Shown here: in pieces, positions 46,999 to 55,035 of the stretch
Layout: each line of letters opens with the position of its first letter
Position numbering within the stretch: position 1 is the first letter of the stretch
DNA from: Streptomyces olivochromogenes
GTDB taxonomy: Bacteria > Actinomycetota > Actinomycetes > Streptomycetales > Streptomycetaceae
DNA length: 55,545 bases
Direction: 5' to 3'
Assembly: GCF_021538895.1 (NCBI RefSeq)
Contig: NZ_JADDRL010000065.1
Coordinates: forward strand, 1 to 55,545
Position numbers and translations under genes: made by a program
Notes under the pieces: model-generated
The model's input: only the letters and a program-made list of their open reading frames with translations
Told to the model about the DNA's origin: nothing
Databases searched by the model: none

Positions 46999-47871
46999 TC
47001 AGCTCTTGGTGCGGAACTTGTGGATCGCGACCGGCGCCATCACCGCGGTGAGACCCGCCGACCAGGCCAGGGTCACCCACAGGCCGTGGGTCACCGGGCC
47101 GCCGACCATCAGGCCGCGCGCGGTGTCCGCCAGCGCGGACAGCGGGTTGTAGTCGGTGAAGTTCTGCAGCCAGCCCGGCATCGACTTGGTCGGCGCGAAG
47201 ATGGACGAGCCGAACTGCAGCGGCATCAGCACCAGGAAGCCCATGGCCTGCACGGACTGTGCGGTCTTCATCATCACGCCGAGGGTGAGGAACACCCACA
47301 TCAGGGCCGAGCCGAACAGCACGGACAGGCCCACCGCGCCGAGCAGCCCGACCCAGTGGGTGATGTGGAAGCCCACGAGGACGCCGACGATCATGAGGAC
47401 CACGGTCGCGAACAGCATGCGCATCAGCTCGACCGCGATCTTGGCGAACAGCACCGAGCCGCGCCCGATCGGCAGGGACCGGAAACGGTCCATGACACCG
47501 GAGTTGAAGTCCGTGTTGAAGCCGGTGCCCACGCCCTGGGCCATGTTCATGCCCATCATGGCCATCAGGCCGGGCACGACGTACTGCACGTACCGCTCCT
47601 GGCCGCCGCCCAGGGACTGGCCGATGGAGCCGCCGAAGACGTACACGAACAGCAGGGTGAAGATCACCGGGAACAGGACGGCGTCGAACATCGACTCCGG
47701 GTCCTGCCGGATCCACAGCAGGTTGCGGCGGATCAGCGCGCCGGTGTGGCGCAGGTGCGCCCGCAGTGAGATCGGTGTGTCGGCCTTCGCGGCGGCCGGG
47801 GACAGGGTGTTCGAAGGGGCGGCGCGAAGCGCCTCGTTCAGGGTGGTGGTGGGCGACGGGTGGGCGCTCAT
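46999..47871 (-). CDS. DrrB-type ABC-2 drug permease
   Basis: A 290-residue ABC-2 permease with six helices; it exports antibiotics or lipids together with the DrrA-type ATPase. N-terminal ISLRAHLRHTGALIRRNLLWIRQDPESMFDAVLFPVIFTLLFVYVFGG has the DrrB signature, and GVGTGFNTDFNSGVMDRFRSLPIGRGSVLFAKI matches the ABC-2 loop; QFGSSIFAPTKSMPGWLQNFTDYNPLSAL is also typical. Its ATG (47871) overlaps the ATPase stop as ATGA, so both are coupled. Convergent with the SARP gene, which ends 28 bases away. Confidence 0.94.
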   Translation of the reverse strand: MSAHPSPTTTLNEALRAAPSNTLSPAAAKADTPISLRAHLRHTGALIRRNLLWIRQDPESMFDAVLFPVIFTLLFVYVFGGSIGQSLGGGQERYVQYVVPGLMAMMGMNMAQGVGTGFNTDFNSGVMDRFRSLPIGRGSVLFAKIAVELMRMLFATVVLMIVGVLVGFHITHWVGLLGAVGLSVLFGSALMWVFLTLGVMMKTAQSVQAMGFLVLMPLQFGSSIFAPTKSMPGWLQNFTDYNPLSALADTARGLMVGGPVTHGLWVTLAWSAGLTAVMAPVAIHKFRTKS

Positions 47872-48893
47872 ACGGCGACCTCCTCGCGGGTCTCGACGGG
47901 CGCGGCGTCCTGCGGGGCACCGGCACGGTGGCCGGTGAGGGACAGGAACACCTCGTCCAGGCTGGGCAGTTCGGTGGTGATGGAGGAGATGGTGATGCCG
48001 CGCGCGGTGACCGCGCCGACCACGGCCGTCAGCTGCTCGTCGCTGAGGATCGGCACCAGCAGGCTGCCGCTCTCGCTGTCCACGGTCGTGGCGGCGAGGC
48101 CGGTGATGCCCAGTTCGTCGAGCATCCCGGCGAGCGGGCGCAGCTCCATCGGGTCCGCGGGCCGGACGCGCAGGGTGCGTCCGCCGACCCGGGCCTTCAG
48201 CTCCTCGATGCCGCCGTTCGCGATGACCTTGCCGCGGTCCACGACGGTCAGCTCGGAGGCGAGCTGCTCGGCCTCCTCCATGTACTGGGTGGTCAGCAGG
48301 ACGGTGACCCCGTCCCCGACCATGGCCTTGACCTCGTCCCACACCTCGTTGCGGGTACGGGGGTCCAGTCCCGTCGTCGGCTCGTCGAGGTAGAGCACGG
48401 CCGGCCGGCCGATCATCGAGGCGGCCAGGTCCAGGCGCCGCCGCATACCGCCGGAGTACGTCCCCGCGGGCCGCCTGGCGGCCTCCGTCAGCGAGAACCG
48501 CTCCAGCAGCTCGTCGGCGCGGGTGCGGGCCTCCTTGCGGGGCAGGTCGAGCAGCCGCCCGATCAGGTACAGGTTCTCCCAGCCCGGGAGCTTCTCGTCC
48601 ACCGAGGCGTACTGGCCGGTGAGCCCGATCACCCGGCGCAGCTGCCGGGGCTGGCGCACGACGTCGTATCCGGCGACGGTCGCCTGTCCCGCGTCGGGGG
48701 CCAGCAGGGTGGAGAGAATGCGTACGAGGGTGGTCTTGCCGGCTCCGTTCGGCCCGAGCACACCCATCACGGTGCCCTCGCGCACATCCAGGTCGACCCC
48801 GTCCAGCGCCTTGGTCTCGCCGTAGTGCTTGACCAGCCCCCGCACGGTCACGGCGTTGCCTCCGCCGAGGGGGTTCTTGTCGATTCGCGTCAT
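47868..48893 (-). CDS. DrrA-type ABC ATPase (drug efflux)
   Basis: A 341-residue ATPase of the DrrA family. Walker A is GPNGAGKTT (about residues 47-55), Q-loop GLTGQYASVDEKLPGWENL, ABC signature YSGGMRRRLDLAAS (about 143-156), Walker B VLYLDEPTTGLDP and the H-loop replaced by Gln in LTTQYMEEAEQLA as is normal in DrrA. The C-terminal extension LPSLDEVFLSLTGHRAG is the DrrA regulatory tail. ATG at 48893, or 48899 if the transcript is leaderless. First gene of the operon with DrrB-type permease; promoter region carries the direct-repeat array at 48916-48976. Confidence 0.95.
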   Translation of the reverse strand: MTRIDKNPLGGGNAVTVRGLVKHYGETKALDGVDLDVREGTVMGVLGPNGAGKTTLVRILSTLLAPDAGQATVAGYDVVRQPRQLRRVIGLTGQYASVDEKLPGWENLYLIGRLLDLPRKEARTRADELLERFSLTEAARRPAGTYSGGMRRRLDLAASMIGRPAVLYLDEPTTGLDPRTRNEVWDEVKAMVGDGVTVLLTTQYMEEAEQLASELTVVDRGKVIANGGIEELKARVGGRTLRVRPADPMELRPLAGMLDELGITGLAATTVDSESGSLLVPILSDEQLTAVVGAVTARGITISSITTELPSLDEVFLSLTGHRAGAPQDAAPVETREEVAV

Positions 48894-48915
48894 GCCCATG
48901 AAGGTGTCAGGCCCG

Positions 48916-48976
48916 ACCGACAAAGCACCGACAGGGCGCCGACAGGGACATGTCGGCGACCGACAGGCCGCCGACA
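48916..48976 (-). promoter_or_regulatory. Heptamer array on 11-bp spacing, SARP-like
   Basis: On the reverse strand TGTCGG(T/C) occurs at 48976-48970, 48965-48959, 48944-48938, 48933-48927 and 48922-48916; within the two groups neighbours are exactly 11 bp apart with 4-bp spacers. An inverted copy (TGTCGG on the + strand, 48951-48956) joins the groups, forming CCGACA-n6-TGTCGG. The array ends 17 bases before the ATG at 48899, and TGACAC (48909-48904, reverse) could be the -10 box. Direct heptamers at 11 bp before a promoter are the hallmark of SARP sites. Confidence 0.7.
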
Positions 48977-48980
48977 CGGC

Positions 48981-49016
48981 GACAGCCCGCCGACGGGGGA
49001 AGATCGGCGGGCTGTC
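48981..49016 (-). terminator. Hairpin after panB
   Basis: GACAGCCCGCCGA (48981-48993) and TCGGCGGGCTGTC (49004-49016) form a 13-bp stem with a 10-base loop, 36 bases after the panB stop, without a T-tract. It borders the heptamer array, whose TGTCGG-type words may partly derive from this stem. Confidence 0.7.
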
Positions 49017-49051
49017 TCTGTGCCGCTGTGGCTTGGGGGACTGTCGGTGGA

Positions 49052-49918
49052 TCAGTGCACGGAGTGCTCCTCCAGCGGGAAGGTCCCGCCGACGACGTCC
49101 TCGGCGAACTCCTTCACCGCGTTGCCCATGACCTCGCGCAGGTTCGCGTACTTCTTGACGAACTTCGGCACCCGGCCCGAGGTCAGGCCGAGCATGTCGG
49201 TCCACACCAGCACCTGCGCGTCCGTCTCCGGACCGGCGCCGATGCCGACGGTCGGGATGTGCAGCACCCGGGTCACCTCGGCCGCGAGCTCGGCCGGGAC
49301 CAGCTCCAGCACCACTGCGAACGCGCCCGCGTCCTGCACGGACTTCGCGTCGCGCAGCAGCTGGGCCGCCGCCTCCTCGCCGCGGCCCTGGACCCGGTAG
49401 CCCATGGCGTTGACGGACTGCGGGGTCAGGCCGATGTGGGCCATCACCGGGATGCCGGACTCCACCAGCAGTCGGATCTGCTCGTAGGAGCGCTCGCCGC
49501 CCTCCAGCTTCACGGCGCCGACGCCGGCCTCCTTCACCAGGCGGGTGGCCGAGCGCAGCGCCTGCACCGGGCCCTCCTGGTAGGAGCCGAAGGGCAGGTC
49601 GCCGACGATCAGGGAGCGCTGCGTGCCGCGGACGACCGCCGCGGACAGCATGGTCATCTCGTCGAGGGTGACGGGCACGGTCGACTCGTACCCGAGGTGG
49701 CAGTTGCCTGCCGAGTCGCCGACCAGGATCACCGGGATCCCGGCCTCGTCGAACACCGACGCGGTCATCGCGTCGTAGGCGGTGAGCATGGGCCACTTCT
49801 CGCCGCGTTCCTTGGCGAGAGCGATGTCGCGAACAGTGATACGGCGTGTGCCCTTGCCTCCGTACAGCGCCTTGCTGCCGTCGGAGGGCTGTGTCTGGGC
49901 AGCCGAAATCTGCGTCAT
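49052..49918 (-). CDS. panB: Ketopantoate hydroxymethyltransferase
   Basis: A 288-residue TIM-barrel enzyme of pantothenate (vitamin B5) synthesis that adds a hydroxymethyl group from methylene-tetrahydrofolate to ketoisovalerate. Metal ligands appear in VGDSAGN (Asp, equivalent to E. coli D45), VGDLPFGSY (Asp) and VKLEGGERS (Lys/Glu). LELVPAELA and GIGAGPETDAQVLVWTDMLGL are family blocks. The N-terminal extension of about 20 residues before the barrel (TQPSDGSKALYGGKGTRR) is typical in actinobacteria. ATG at 49918 with GGAG upstream. Confidence 0.97.
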   Translation of the reverse strand: MTQISAAQTQPSDGSKALYGGKGTRRITVRDIALAKERGEKWPMLTAYDAMTASVFDEAGIPVILVGDSAGNCHLGYESTVPVTLDEMTMLSAAVVRGTQRSLIVGDLPFGSYQEGPVQALRSATRLVKEAGVGAVKLEGGERSYEQIRLLVESGIPVMAHIGLTPQSVNAMGYRVQGRGEEAAAQLLRDAKSVQDAGAFAVVLELVPAELAAEVTRVLHIPTVGIGAGPETDAQVLVWTDMLGLTSGRVPKFVKKYANLREVMGNAVKEFAEDVVGGTFPLEEHSVH

Positions 49919-50095
49919 TGCAACGGCTCCTTCAAGTCATCTCGAGGCGCCCTCACGGCGTCCCCGGATTCCCTCCATGGTGGCACCTCGTGCCAGGGAG
50001 GGCCAGGGGACCCCCGTGTGATCCCATCGCCGTTCGCTCGGGTGCCGCTCGCCCTGCGCTCGGCCCGGGCCCGGCTGTGCAACGACTCGGCAAAG

Positions 50096-50130
50096 GAATT
50101 CAAATACGAGACGGTGCCGTATTGGAATTC
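50096..50130. promoter_or_regulatory. 35-bp imperfect palindrome, likely TetR operator
   Basis: GAATTCAAATACG (50096-50108) and CGTATTGGAATTC (50118-50130) are inverted, 12 of 13 positions matching, around the 9-base AGACGGTGC. It ends 16 bases before the MFS ATG at 50147, and a CCTAGGCT segment (50132-50139) holds a possible -10. Such long palindromes are typical of TetR dimers-of-dimers; the TetR gene at 51841 in the same operon is the candidate ligand sensor. Confidence 0.75.
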
Positions 50131-50146
50131 TCCTAGGCTCGTCGGC

Positions 50147-51745
50147 ATGACAACACCTGCCGTCCGTGCCTCCCACGGCTCCCGGATACCCGAGGCGGTG
50201 CACCGGCGCCGCTGGGCGATCCTCGGCGTCCTGATGCTGAGTCTGCTGATCGTGGTGCTCGACAACTCGATCCTGAACGTCGCCATCAAGACCATCTCCA
50301 CCCCTGCCCCGACCGGCCTGGGCGCCACCCAGAGCCAGATCGAGTGGGCCATCAACGCCTACACCCTCGTCTTCGCGGGCCTGCTGTTCACCGCCGGCCT
50401 CATCGGCGACCGCCTGGGCCGCAAGAAGGTCCTGCTCGGCGGCCTCGTCGTGTTCGGTATCGGCTCGGCCCTCGCCGCCGAGTCCGGCACGCCGGGCGAG
50501 CTCATCACCTTCCGTGCGCTCATGGCCCTCGGCGCCGCCTTCGTGATGCCCGCCACCCTCGCCGTGCTGATGAACGTCTTCGAGCGCGAGGAGCAGCCCA
50601 AGGCCATCGGCATCTGGGCCGGCGGCGTCGGGCTCGCCATCGCCATCGGCCCCATCACCGGCGGCGCCCTCCTCGACCACTTCTGGTGGGGCTCCGTCTT
50701 CCTCATCAACGTACCGATCGTGATCATCGCGCTCGCCCTGATGGTCTGGCTGGTGCCCGACTCGCGCGACCCGAAGCCCGGCCGGCTCGACCCGATCGGC
50801 GTCGTGCTGTCCGTCGTCGGCCTCGTGCTGCTGGTCTACGGCATCATCAAGGGCGGCGAGCTCGCCGACTTCACGGACCCGACCGTGCTCGCGACCATCG
50901 TGGCCGGCCTCGTCGTCCTCGCCGCCTTCGTCGTCTTCGAGAAGCGCAGCGACCATCCCTCGCTCGACGTCACGTACTTCAAGAACAAGGTGTTCTCGGC
51001 CGCCATGGCCGCCATCGCGCTGGTGTTCTTCGCGCTGATGGGCGTGACCTTCTTCTCGGTCTTCTACACCCAGAGCGTGCGCGGCTACTCGCCCTTCCAG
51101 TCCGGTCTGCTGATGCTGCCGCTGGCCGCCGCGCAGATGATCTTCGCGCCGCGTGCCCGGCTGCTCGTCGACCGGTTCGGCAACAAGGCCACCACCACCG
51201 CCGGTCTGCTCCTCATCGCCGCGACGCTGGCCGCGTTCGCCGGCTTCGAGGCGGACACGCCGATCTGGGTGCTGGAGGTCGTGTTCTTCCTCATGGGCAC
51301 CGGCATGGCCCACATCATGACGCCGACCTCCGTCGTCATCATGCAGGCCCTGCCCCGCGAGAAGGCCGGTTCGGCCTCCGCGCTCAGCAACACCTTCCGC
51401 CAGGTCGGCGGCGCCCTCGGCATCGCCGTGCTCGGCTCGGTCCTGTCCACCTCGTACCGCACCGGCATCGAGGGCAACCTCGGCCAGCTGCCGGCCGGCC
51501 TCCGGGACACGGCGGGCGAGTCCATCGAGGCGACCCTCGGCATCGCCGAGAAGCTCGGCCCGCGCGGTGACGCCCTGGTCGGCTCGGCCAACGACGCGTT
51601 CCTGCACGCCATGCACATCACGGCGCTGTGCGGGACGGGCGTCGCCCTCATCGGCGCGCTGGTGGTCGCCCTGTTCCTGCCGGGCAAGCCGCCGACGCCG
51701 CAGGAGGGCAAGCGCGAACAGGAGTTGGTGGTGGCAGCGGAGTAA
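50147..51745 (+). CDS. DHA2-type MFS multidrug exporter (EmrB/QacA)
   Basis: A 532-residue, 14-helix drug:proton antiporter. Motif A is GDRLGRKKVL (about residues 89-98), motif C GPITGGALL (about 168-176), and the N-terminal LDNSILNVAIKTI with IEWAINAYTLVFAGL is diagnostic of QacA/EmrB. ATG at 50147 has no clear Shine-Dalgarno; a possible -10 (TAGGCT) 9 bases before it points to a leaderless start. The TetR gene follows after 95 bases. Substrate unknown, probably a hydrophobic antibiotic or dye. Confidence 0.95.
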   Translation: MTTPAVRASHGSRIPEAVHRRRWAILGVLMLSLLIVVLDNSILNVAIKTISTPAPTGLGATQSQIEWAINAYTLVFAGLLFTAGLIGDRLGRKKVLLGGLVVFGIGSALAAESGTPGELITFRALMALGAAFVMPATLAVLMNVFEREEQPKAIGIWAGGVGLAIAIGPITGGALLDHFWWGSVFLINVPIVIIALALMVWLVPDSRDPKPGRLDPIGVVLSVVGLVLLVYGIIKGGELADFTDPTVLATIVAGLVVLAAFVVFEKRSDHPSLDVTYFKNKVFSAAMAAIALVFFALMGVTFFSVFYTQSVRGYSPFQSGLLMLPLAAAQMIFAPRARLLVDRFGNKATTTAGLLLIAATLAAFAGFEADTPIWVLEVVFFLMGTGMAHIMTPTSVVIMQALPREKAGSASALSNTFRQVGGALGIAVLGSVLSTSYRTGIEGNLGQLPAGLRDTAGESIEATLGIAEKLGPRGDALVGSANDAFLHAMHITALCGTGVALIGALVVALFLPGKPPTPQEGKREQELVVAAE

Positions 51746-51840
51746 CGGCCGACCGGGCTCGTGGGTCGGTCGGAGAGGCAGCACGGGGGAAGGAGGCGGC
51801 TGCGGGAGGATTTCCGCAGTGCAGCGAAAGGAAGAGTCAC

Positions 51841-52470
51841 GTGAGTCTTGCCGACAGCCGGACGCGGCCGGACGGTCCCACCCGGGGCCGCCCGCGCAGC
51901 GAGGCCGTGGAACACGCCATTCTGGAGGGCGTGATGAAGCTCCTGGAGGACGGCGTCCCTCTCGCCGAACTCTCCATCGAGCGCGTCGCCCGCACCGCAG
52001 GCGTCGGCAAGGCCACCATCTACCGCCGCTGGAGCGGGAAGGAGGAGCTCTTCGTCGACGTCATGCGCGCCGCCGAGCCCCCCGACCCCGTGCTCCCCGG
52101 CACCTCGATGCGCGACGACCTGGTCGTCCTGCTCGAATCACTGCGCCAACGCGGCCTGGTCAGCCGCTCGTCGGCGATCCTGCACAACGCCCACACCCAG
52201 ATGAAGAGCAGCCCCAAGATCTGGGCCGCCTACCACGCGAACGTGATAGTGCCCCGGCGCGAGAAGGGCCTCGACGTCCTGCGCCGCGGGCAGCTCAACG
52301 GCGAACTCCGCGCGGACGTCGACCTCGAACTGGCCAACGACATGTTCGTCGGCGCGATGCTCGTCCGTACCGTCATGCGCCCCGACGCCGACCTCCCCGA
52401 GGGGCTGTCGGAGGAGATCGTCGACACGGTGCTCGACGGCCTACGACCTGTCAGCTCATCCGGCGTATAG
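51841..52470 (+). CDS. TetR-family repressor of the exporter operon
   Basis: A 209-residue regulator. The HTH starts near residue 20 (SEAVEHAILEGVMKLLEDGVPLAELSIERVARTAGVGKATIYRRW, reported as segments ELSIERVARTAG and GVGKATIYRRWSGKEEL). The C-terminal domain has PRREKGLDVLRRGQLNGEL and VDLELANDMFVGAMLVRTVM of the TetR_C_11-like group. GTG at 51841 follows AAGGAAG at 7 bases. Its position behind the DHA2 exporter and the palindrome in the exporter promoter suggest that it represses the operon and releases it when a drug binds. Confidence 0.93.
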   Translation: MSLADSRTRPDGPTRGRPRSEAVEHAILEGVMKLLEDGVPLAELSIERVARTAGVGKATIYRRWSGKEELFVDVMRAAEPPDPVLPGTSMRDDLVVLLESLRQRGLVSRSSAILHNAHTQMKSSPKIWAAYHANVIVPRREKGLDVLRRGQLNGELRADVDLELANDMFVGAMLVRTVMRPDADLPEGLSEEIVDTVLDGLRPVSSSGV

Positions 52471-52625
52471 CCCGTATGTGCAGGTTTCGTCACAGTCCAC
52501 CCGCGTTCCCCGGGTAACCGGAACTCCTGGCGCCGACTTGTTCGTCCTCGTCTTCCGTACGGCCGTCATGGGACGGCAGGAACGAGGCCGATCATCCCCT
52601 AGGGTCGTAACCCGGGGGGAAGACG

Positions 52626-53720
52626 GTGGGCACGGCGGGCAGTGAGGCAGACGGTATGGCGCAGCAGGCATACATGGCGGAGACGGACAACGGCGGCTCG
52701 GGGCCCGAGCGCCAAGGATCGCGGCTTCGGCACCTGCTGCACCGCCTGCGCGTCCGCCTGTTCGACGGCTGGCGCGGTGATCCACGCATCTGGCGGCGCG
52801 GCATCGTCCTCGCCGCCGTCGCGCTGTTCCTCGCCCTGGTGATGCTGGTGCACTCGCGCATCCCCAACACCGTGGGCAACCTCGGCAGTCTCACCGAGAC
52901 GTTCCTGCCCTGGGTGGGCGGCCTGCTGATCCCGGTCCTGGTGGTCGCCGGCTTCCTGCGCAAGTCGGCGACCGCGCTGATCGCGGTGCTGCTGCCGTCG
53001 ATCGTGTGGCTGAACCTCTTCGGCGGCCTGCTCACCGACAAGGCGGGCGCCGGCGGCGACCTCATGGTGGCCACCCACAACGTCAACGCGGACAACCCCA
53101 ACCCGTCCCGCACGGCCCGCGACGTGGCCACCTCCGGCGCCGACATCCTCGCCCTGGAGGAACTGAAGGCGTCCGCCGTCCCGGTGTACGAGCGGGCGCT
53201 CGCGTCGACGTACAAGTACCACGCGGTCGTCGGCACCGTCGGGCTGTGGAGCAAGTACCCGATGACCGGCGTCGAGGCGGTGGACATCAAGCTCGGCTGG
53301 AAGCGGGCCATGCGCGCCACGGTGGCCACGTCGAAGGGCTCGGTCGCGGTGTACGTCGCCCATCTCCCGTCGGTGCGCGTGAAGATGGAGGCCGGTTTCA
53401 CCGCCCGGCAGCGGGACAAGAGCGCGAACGCGCTCGGCGAGGCGATCTCCGACGAGTCGCTGCCACGCGTCGTCCTGCTCGGCGACCTCAACGGCACGAT
53501 GAACGACCGCGCGCTCAACGCCGTCACCTCCCAGCTGCGTTCCACGCAGGGCGCGGCGGGCAGCGGCTTCGGCTTCAGCTGGCCGGCGTCGTTCCCGATG
53601 GCGCGGATCGACCAGATCATGGTCAAGGGCGTCGAGCCGGAGAGCTCGTGGGACCTGCCGCGCACCGGCAGCGACCACTTGCCGGTGGCCGCCCGTGTGA
53701 AGCTGGACACAGCCTCTTAA
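52626..53720 (+). CDS. Endonuclease/exonuclease/phosphatase-fold membrane protein
   Basis: A 364-residue protein. Two or three hydrophobic helices (about residues 58-78, 96-115 and 118-140) anchor an EEP-domain: LMVATHNVNADNPN (Asn of the start motif), ILALEEL (catalytic Glu), VAHLPSVRVKMEAG, VVLLGDLNGTMND (GDLN, Asp/Asn) and GSDHLPVAARV (final Asp-His). Such membrane EEP proteins are putative phosphodiesterases or nucleases facing the outside; the exact substrate is unknown. GTG at 52626 has a GGGGGGA site at 5-6 bases; ATG at 52656 or 52674 are alternatives. Ends just before the MFS gene at 53812. Confidence 0.9.
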   Translation: MGTAGSEADGMAQQAYMAETDNGGSGPERQGSRLRHLLHRLRVRLFDGWRGDPRIWRRGIVLAAVALFLALVMLVHSRIPNTVGNLGSLTETFLPWVGGLLIPVLVVAGFLRKSATALIAVLLPSIVWLNLFGGLLTDKAGAGGDLMVATHNVNADNPNPSRTARDVATSGADILALEELKASAVPVYERALASTYKYHAVVGTVGLWSKYPMTGVEAVDIKLGWKRAMRATVATSKGSVAVYVAHLPSVRVKMEAGFTARQRDKSANALGEAISDESLPRVVLLGDLNGTMNDRALNAVTSQLRSTQGAAGSGFGFSWPASFPMARIDQIMVKGVEPESSWDLPRTGSDHLPVAARVKLDTAS

Positions 53721-53750
53721 CCTGCTGGAATACTGGGCCCGCCAGCGTTT

Positions 53751-53791
53751 GTTCCGTACGTGAACATACTGCGGAAGCAGTCGTACGGAAC
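53751..53791. promoter_or_regulatory. Perfect 10-bp inverted repeat before MFS gene
   Basis: GTTCCGTACG (53751-53760) and CGTACGGAAC (53782-53791) flank 21 bases. It ends 20 bases before the MFS ATG. As RNA it would form a long-looped hairpin in the leader; as DNA it fits a two-site operator. Confidence 0.55.
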
Positions 53792-53811
53792 TCCACTCTG
53801 AAAGGCCCTTC

Positions 53812-55035
53812 ATGCCCTTGGCCCTGCTCGCCCTCGCCGTGGGTGCCTTCGGCATCGGTACGACCGAATTCGTCATGATGGGCCTGCTGCCCGACGTCGC
53901 GGACGACCTGCACATCTCGATCCCCACCGCCGGGCATCTGGTCTCGGCGTACGCGCTGGGCGTCGTCATCGGCGCCCCACTGCTGGCGGCGGTGACCGCG
54001 CGGATGTCCCGCCGCACCGTCCTCATGGCCCTGATGGCCCTGTTCGTGGCGGGCAACGCGCTCTCGGCGTTCGCTCCCGGCTACGACTCCCTGCTCGCCG
54101 CCCGCTTCCTCAGCGGCCTGCCGCACGGCGCGTTCTTCGGCGTCGGCGCCGTGGTCGCGACCACGATGGTCCCGCCGGAGCGCAAGGCCCGCTCCGTCTC
54201 GCTGATGTTCCTCGGCCTGACCGTCGCCAACGTCGCGGGCGTGCCCGTGGCGACGCTGATGGGCCAGCACCTGGGCTGGCGGGCGACGTTCCTCGGCGTC
54301 AGCGCGATCGGCGTGGCGGCGATAGCGTCGCTGGCCCTGCTGATCCCGCACGACCACGCTCCCGCTCCGGCGGCGGGCCTGCGCGGCGAACTCGCCGCGC
54401 TGCGGTCGGTGCCGGTGTGGCTGGCGCTCGGCACCACGGTGGCGGGCTTCGGCGCGCTCTTCGCGGCCTACAGCTACATCACGCCGATGCTCACGGACTC
54501 CGCCGGGTACGCCGAGTCCAGCGTCACGCTGGTACTGGCGCTGTTCGGCGTGGGCGCGACGGCGGGCAACCTGCTCGGCGGCCGCCTGGCCGACCACTCC
54601 CTGCGGGCCACGCTGTTCGGCGGCCTGGTCTCCCTGGCCACGGTTCTCTCCGTCTTCCCGCTCCTCATGCGTACGCCGGTCATGGCGGCCGTGGCCGTGA
54701 TCCTGCTCGGCACGGCCGCGTTCGTCACGGGGTCCCCGCTCCAGTTGATGGTCATGGAGAAGGCGTCGGCGGCCCCCTCGCTGGCCTCCTCCGCCAACCA
54801 GGCGGCCTTCAACCTCGCGAACGCCGGCGGCGCCTGGATCGGAGGCCTGGCCCTGGCGGCCGGCTTCGGTACGACGTCCCCGGCGCTCGCGGGCGCGGGG
54901 CTGGCGGTACTGGGCCTTGCCGTGGCAGGTACGGCGTACCTGGTGGACCGGCACCGGGCGACCCCGCCGACCGGCCTCGCCGAGCGGGTGGTCGCCTCGC
55001 ACGTACCGGAACAACCGGGCGCGCTGCACCACTGA
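53812..55035 (+). CDS. MFS exporter, AraJ/SotB-like
   Basis: A 407-residue, 12-helix transporter. The N-terminus GAFGIGTTEFVMMGLLPDVADDLHISIPTAGHLVSAYALGVVIGAPLL is the AraJ/SotB signature (reported here as GIGTTEFVMMGLLP and HLVSAYALGVVIGAPLL), with motif A TARMSRRTVLM. Relatives export sugars, drugs or purine analogues. ATG at 53812 with GAAAGG 6 bases upstream begins directly in helix 1. The gene follows the EEP gene by 91 bases that hold a palindrome. Confidence 0.92.
   Translation: MPLALLALAVGAFGIGTTEFVMMGLLPDVADDLHISIPTAGHLVSAYALGVVIGAPLLAAVTARMSRRTVLMALMALFVAGNALSAFAPGYDSLLAARFLSGLPHGAFFGVGAVVATTMVPPERKARSVSLMFLGLTVANVAGVPVATLMGQHLGWRATFLGVSAIGVAAIASLALLIPHDHAPAPAAGLRGELAALRSVPVWLALGTTVAGFGALFAAYSYITPMLTDSAGYAESSVTLVLALFGVGATAGNLLGGRLADHSLRATLFGGLVSLATVLSVFPLLMRTPVMAAVAVILLGTAAFVTGSPLQLMVMEKASAAPSLASSANQAAFNLANAGGAWIGGLALAAGFGTTSPALAGAGLAVLGLAVAGTAYLVDRHRATPPTGLAERVVASHVPEQPGALHH

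Noticed and set aside
48916..48976. Repeat array as a possible CRISPR
   Set aside because: Units are 7 bp with 4-bp spacers, far too short; no cas genes.
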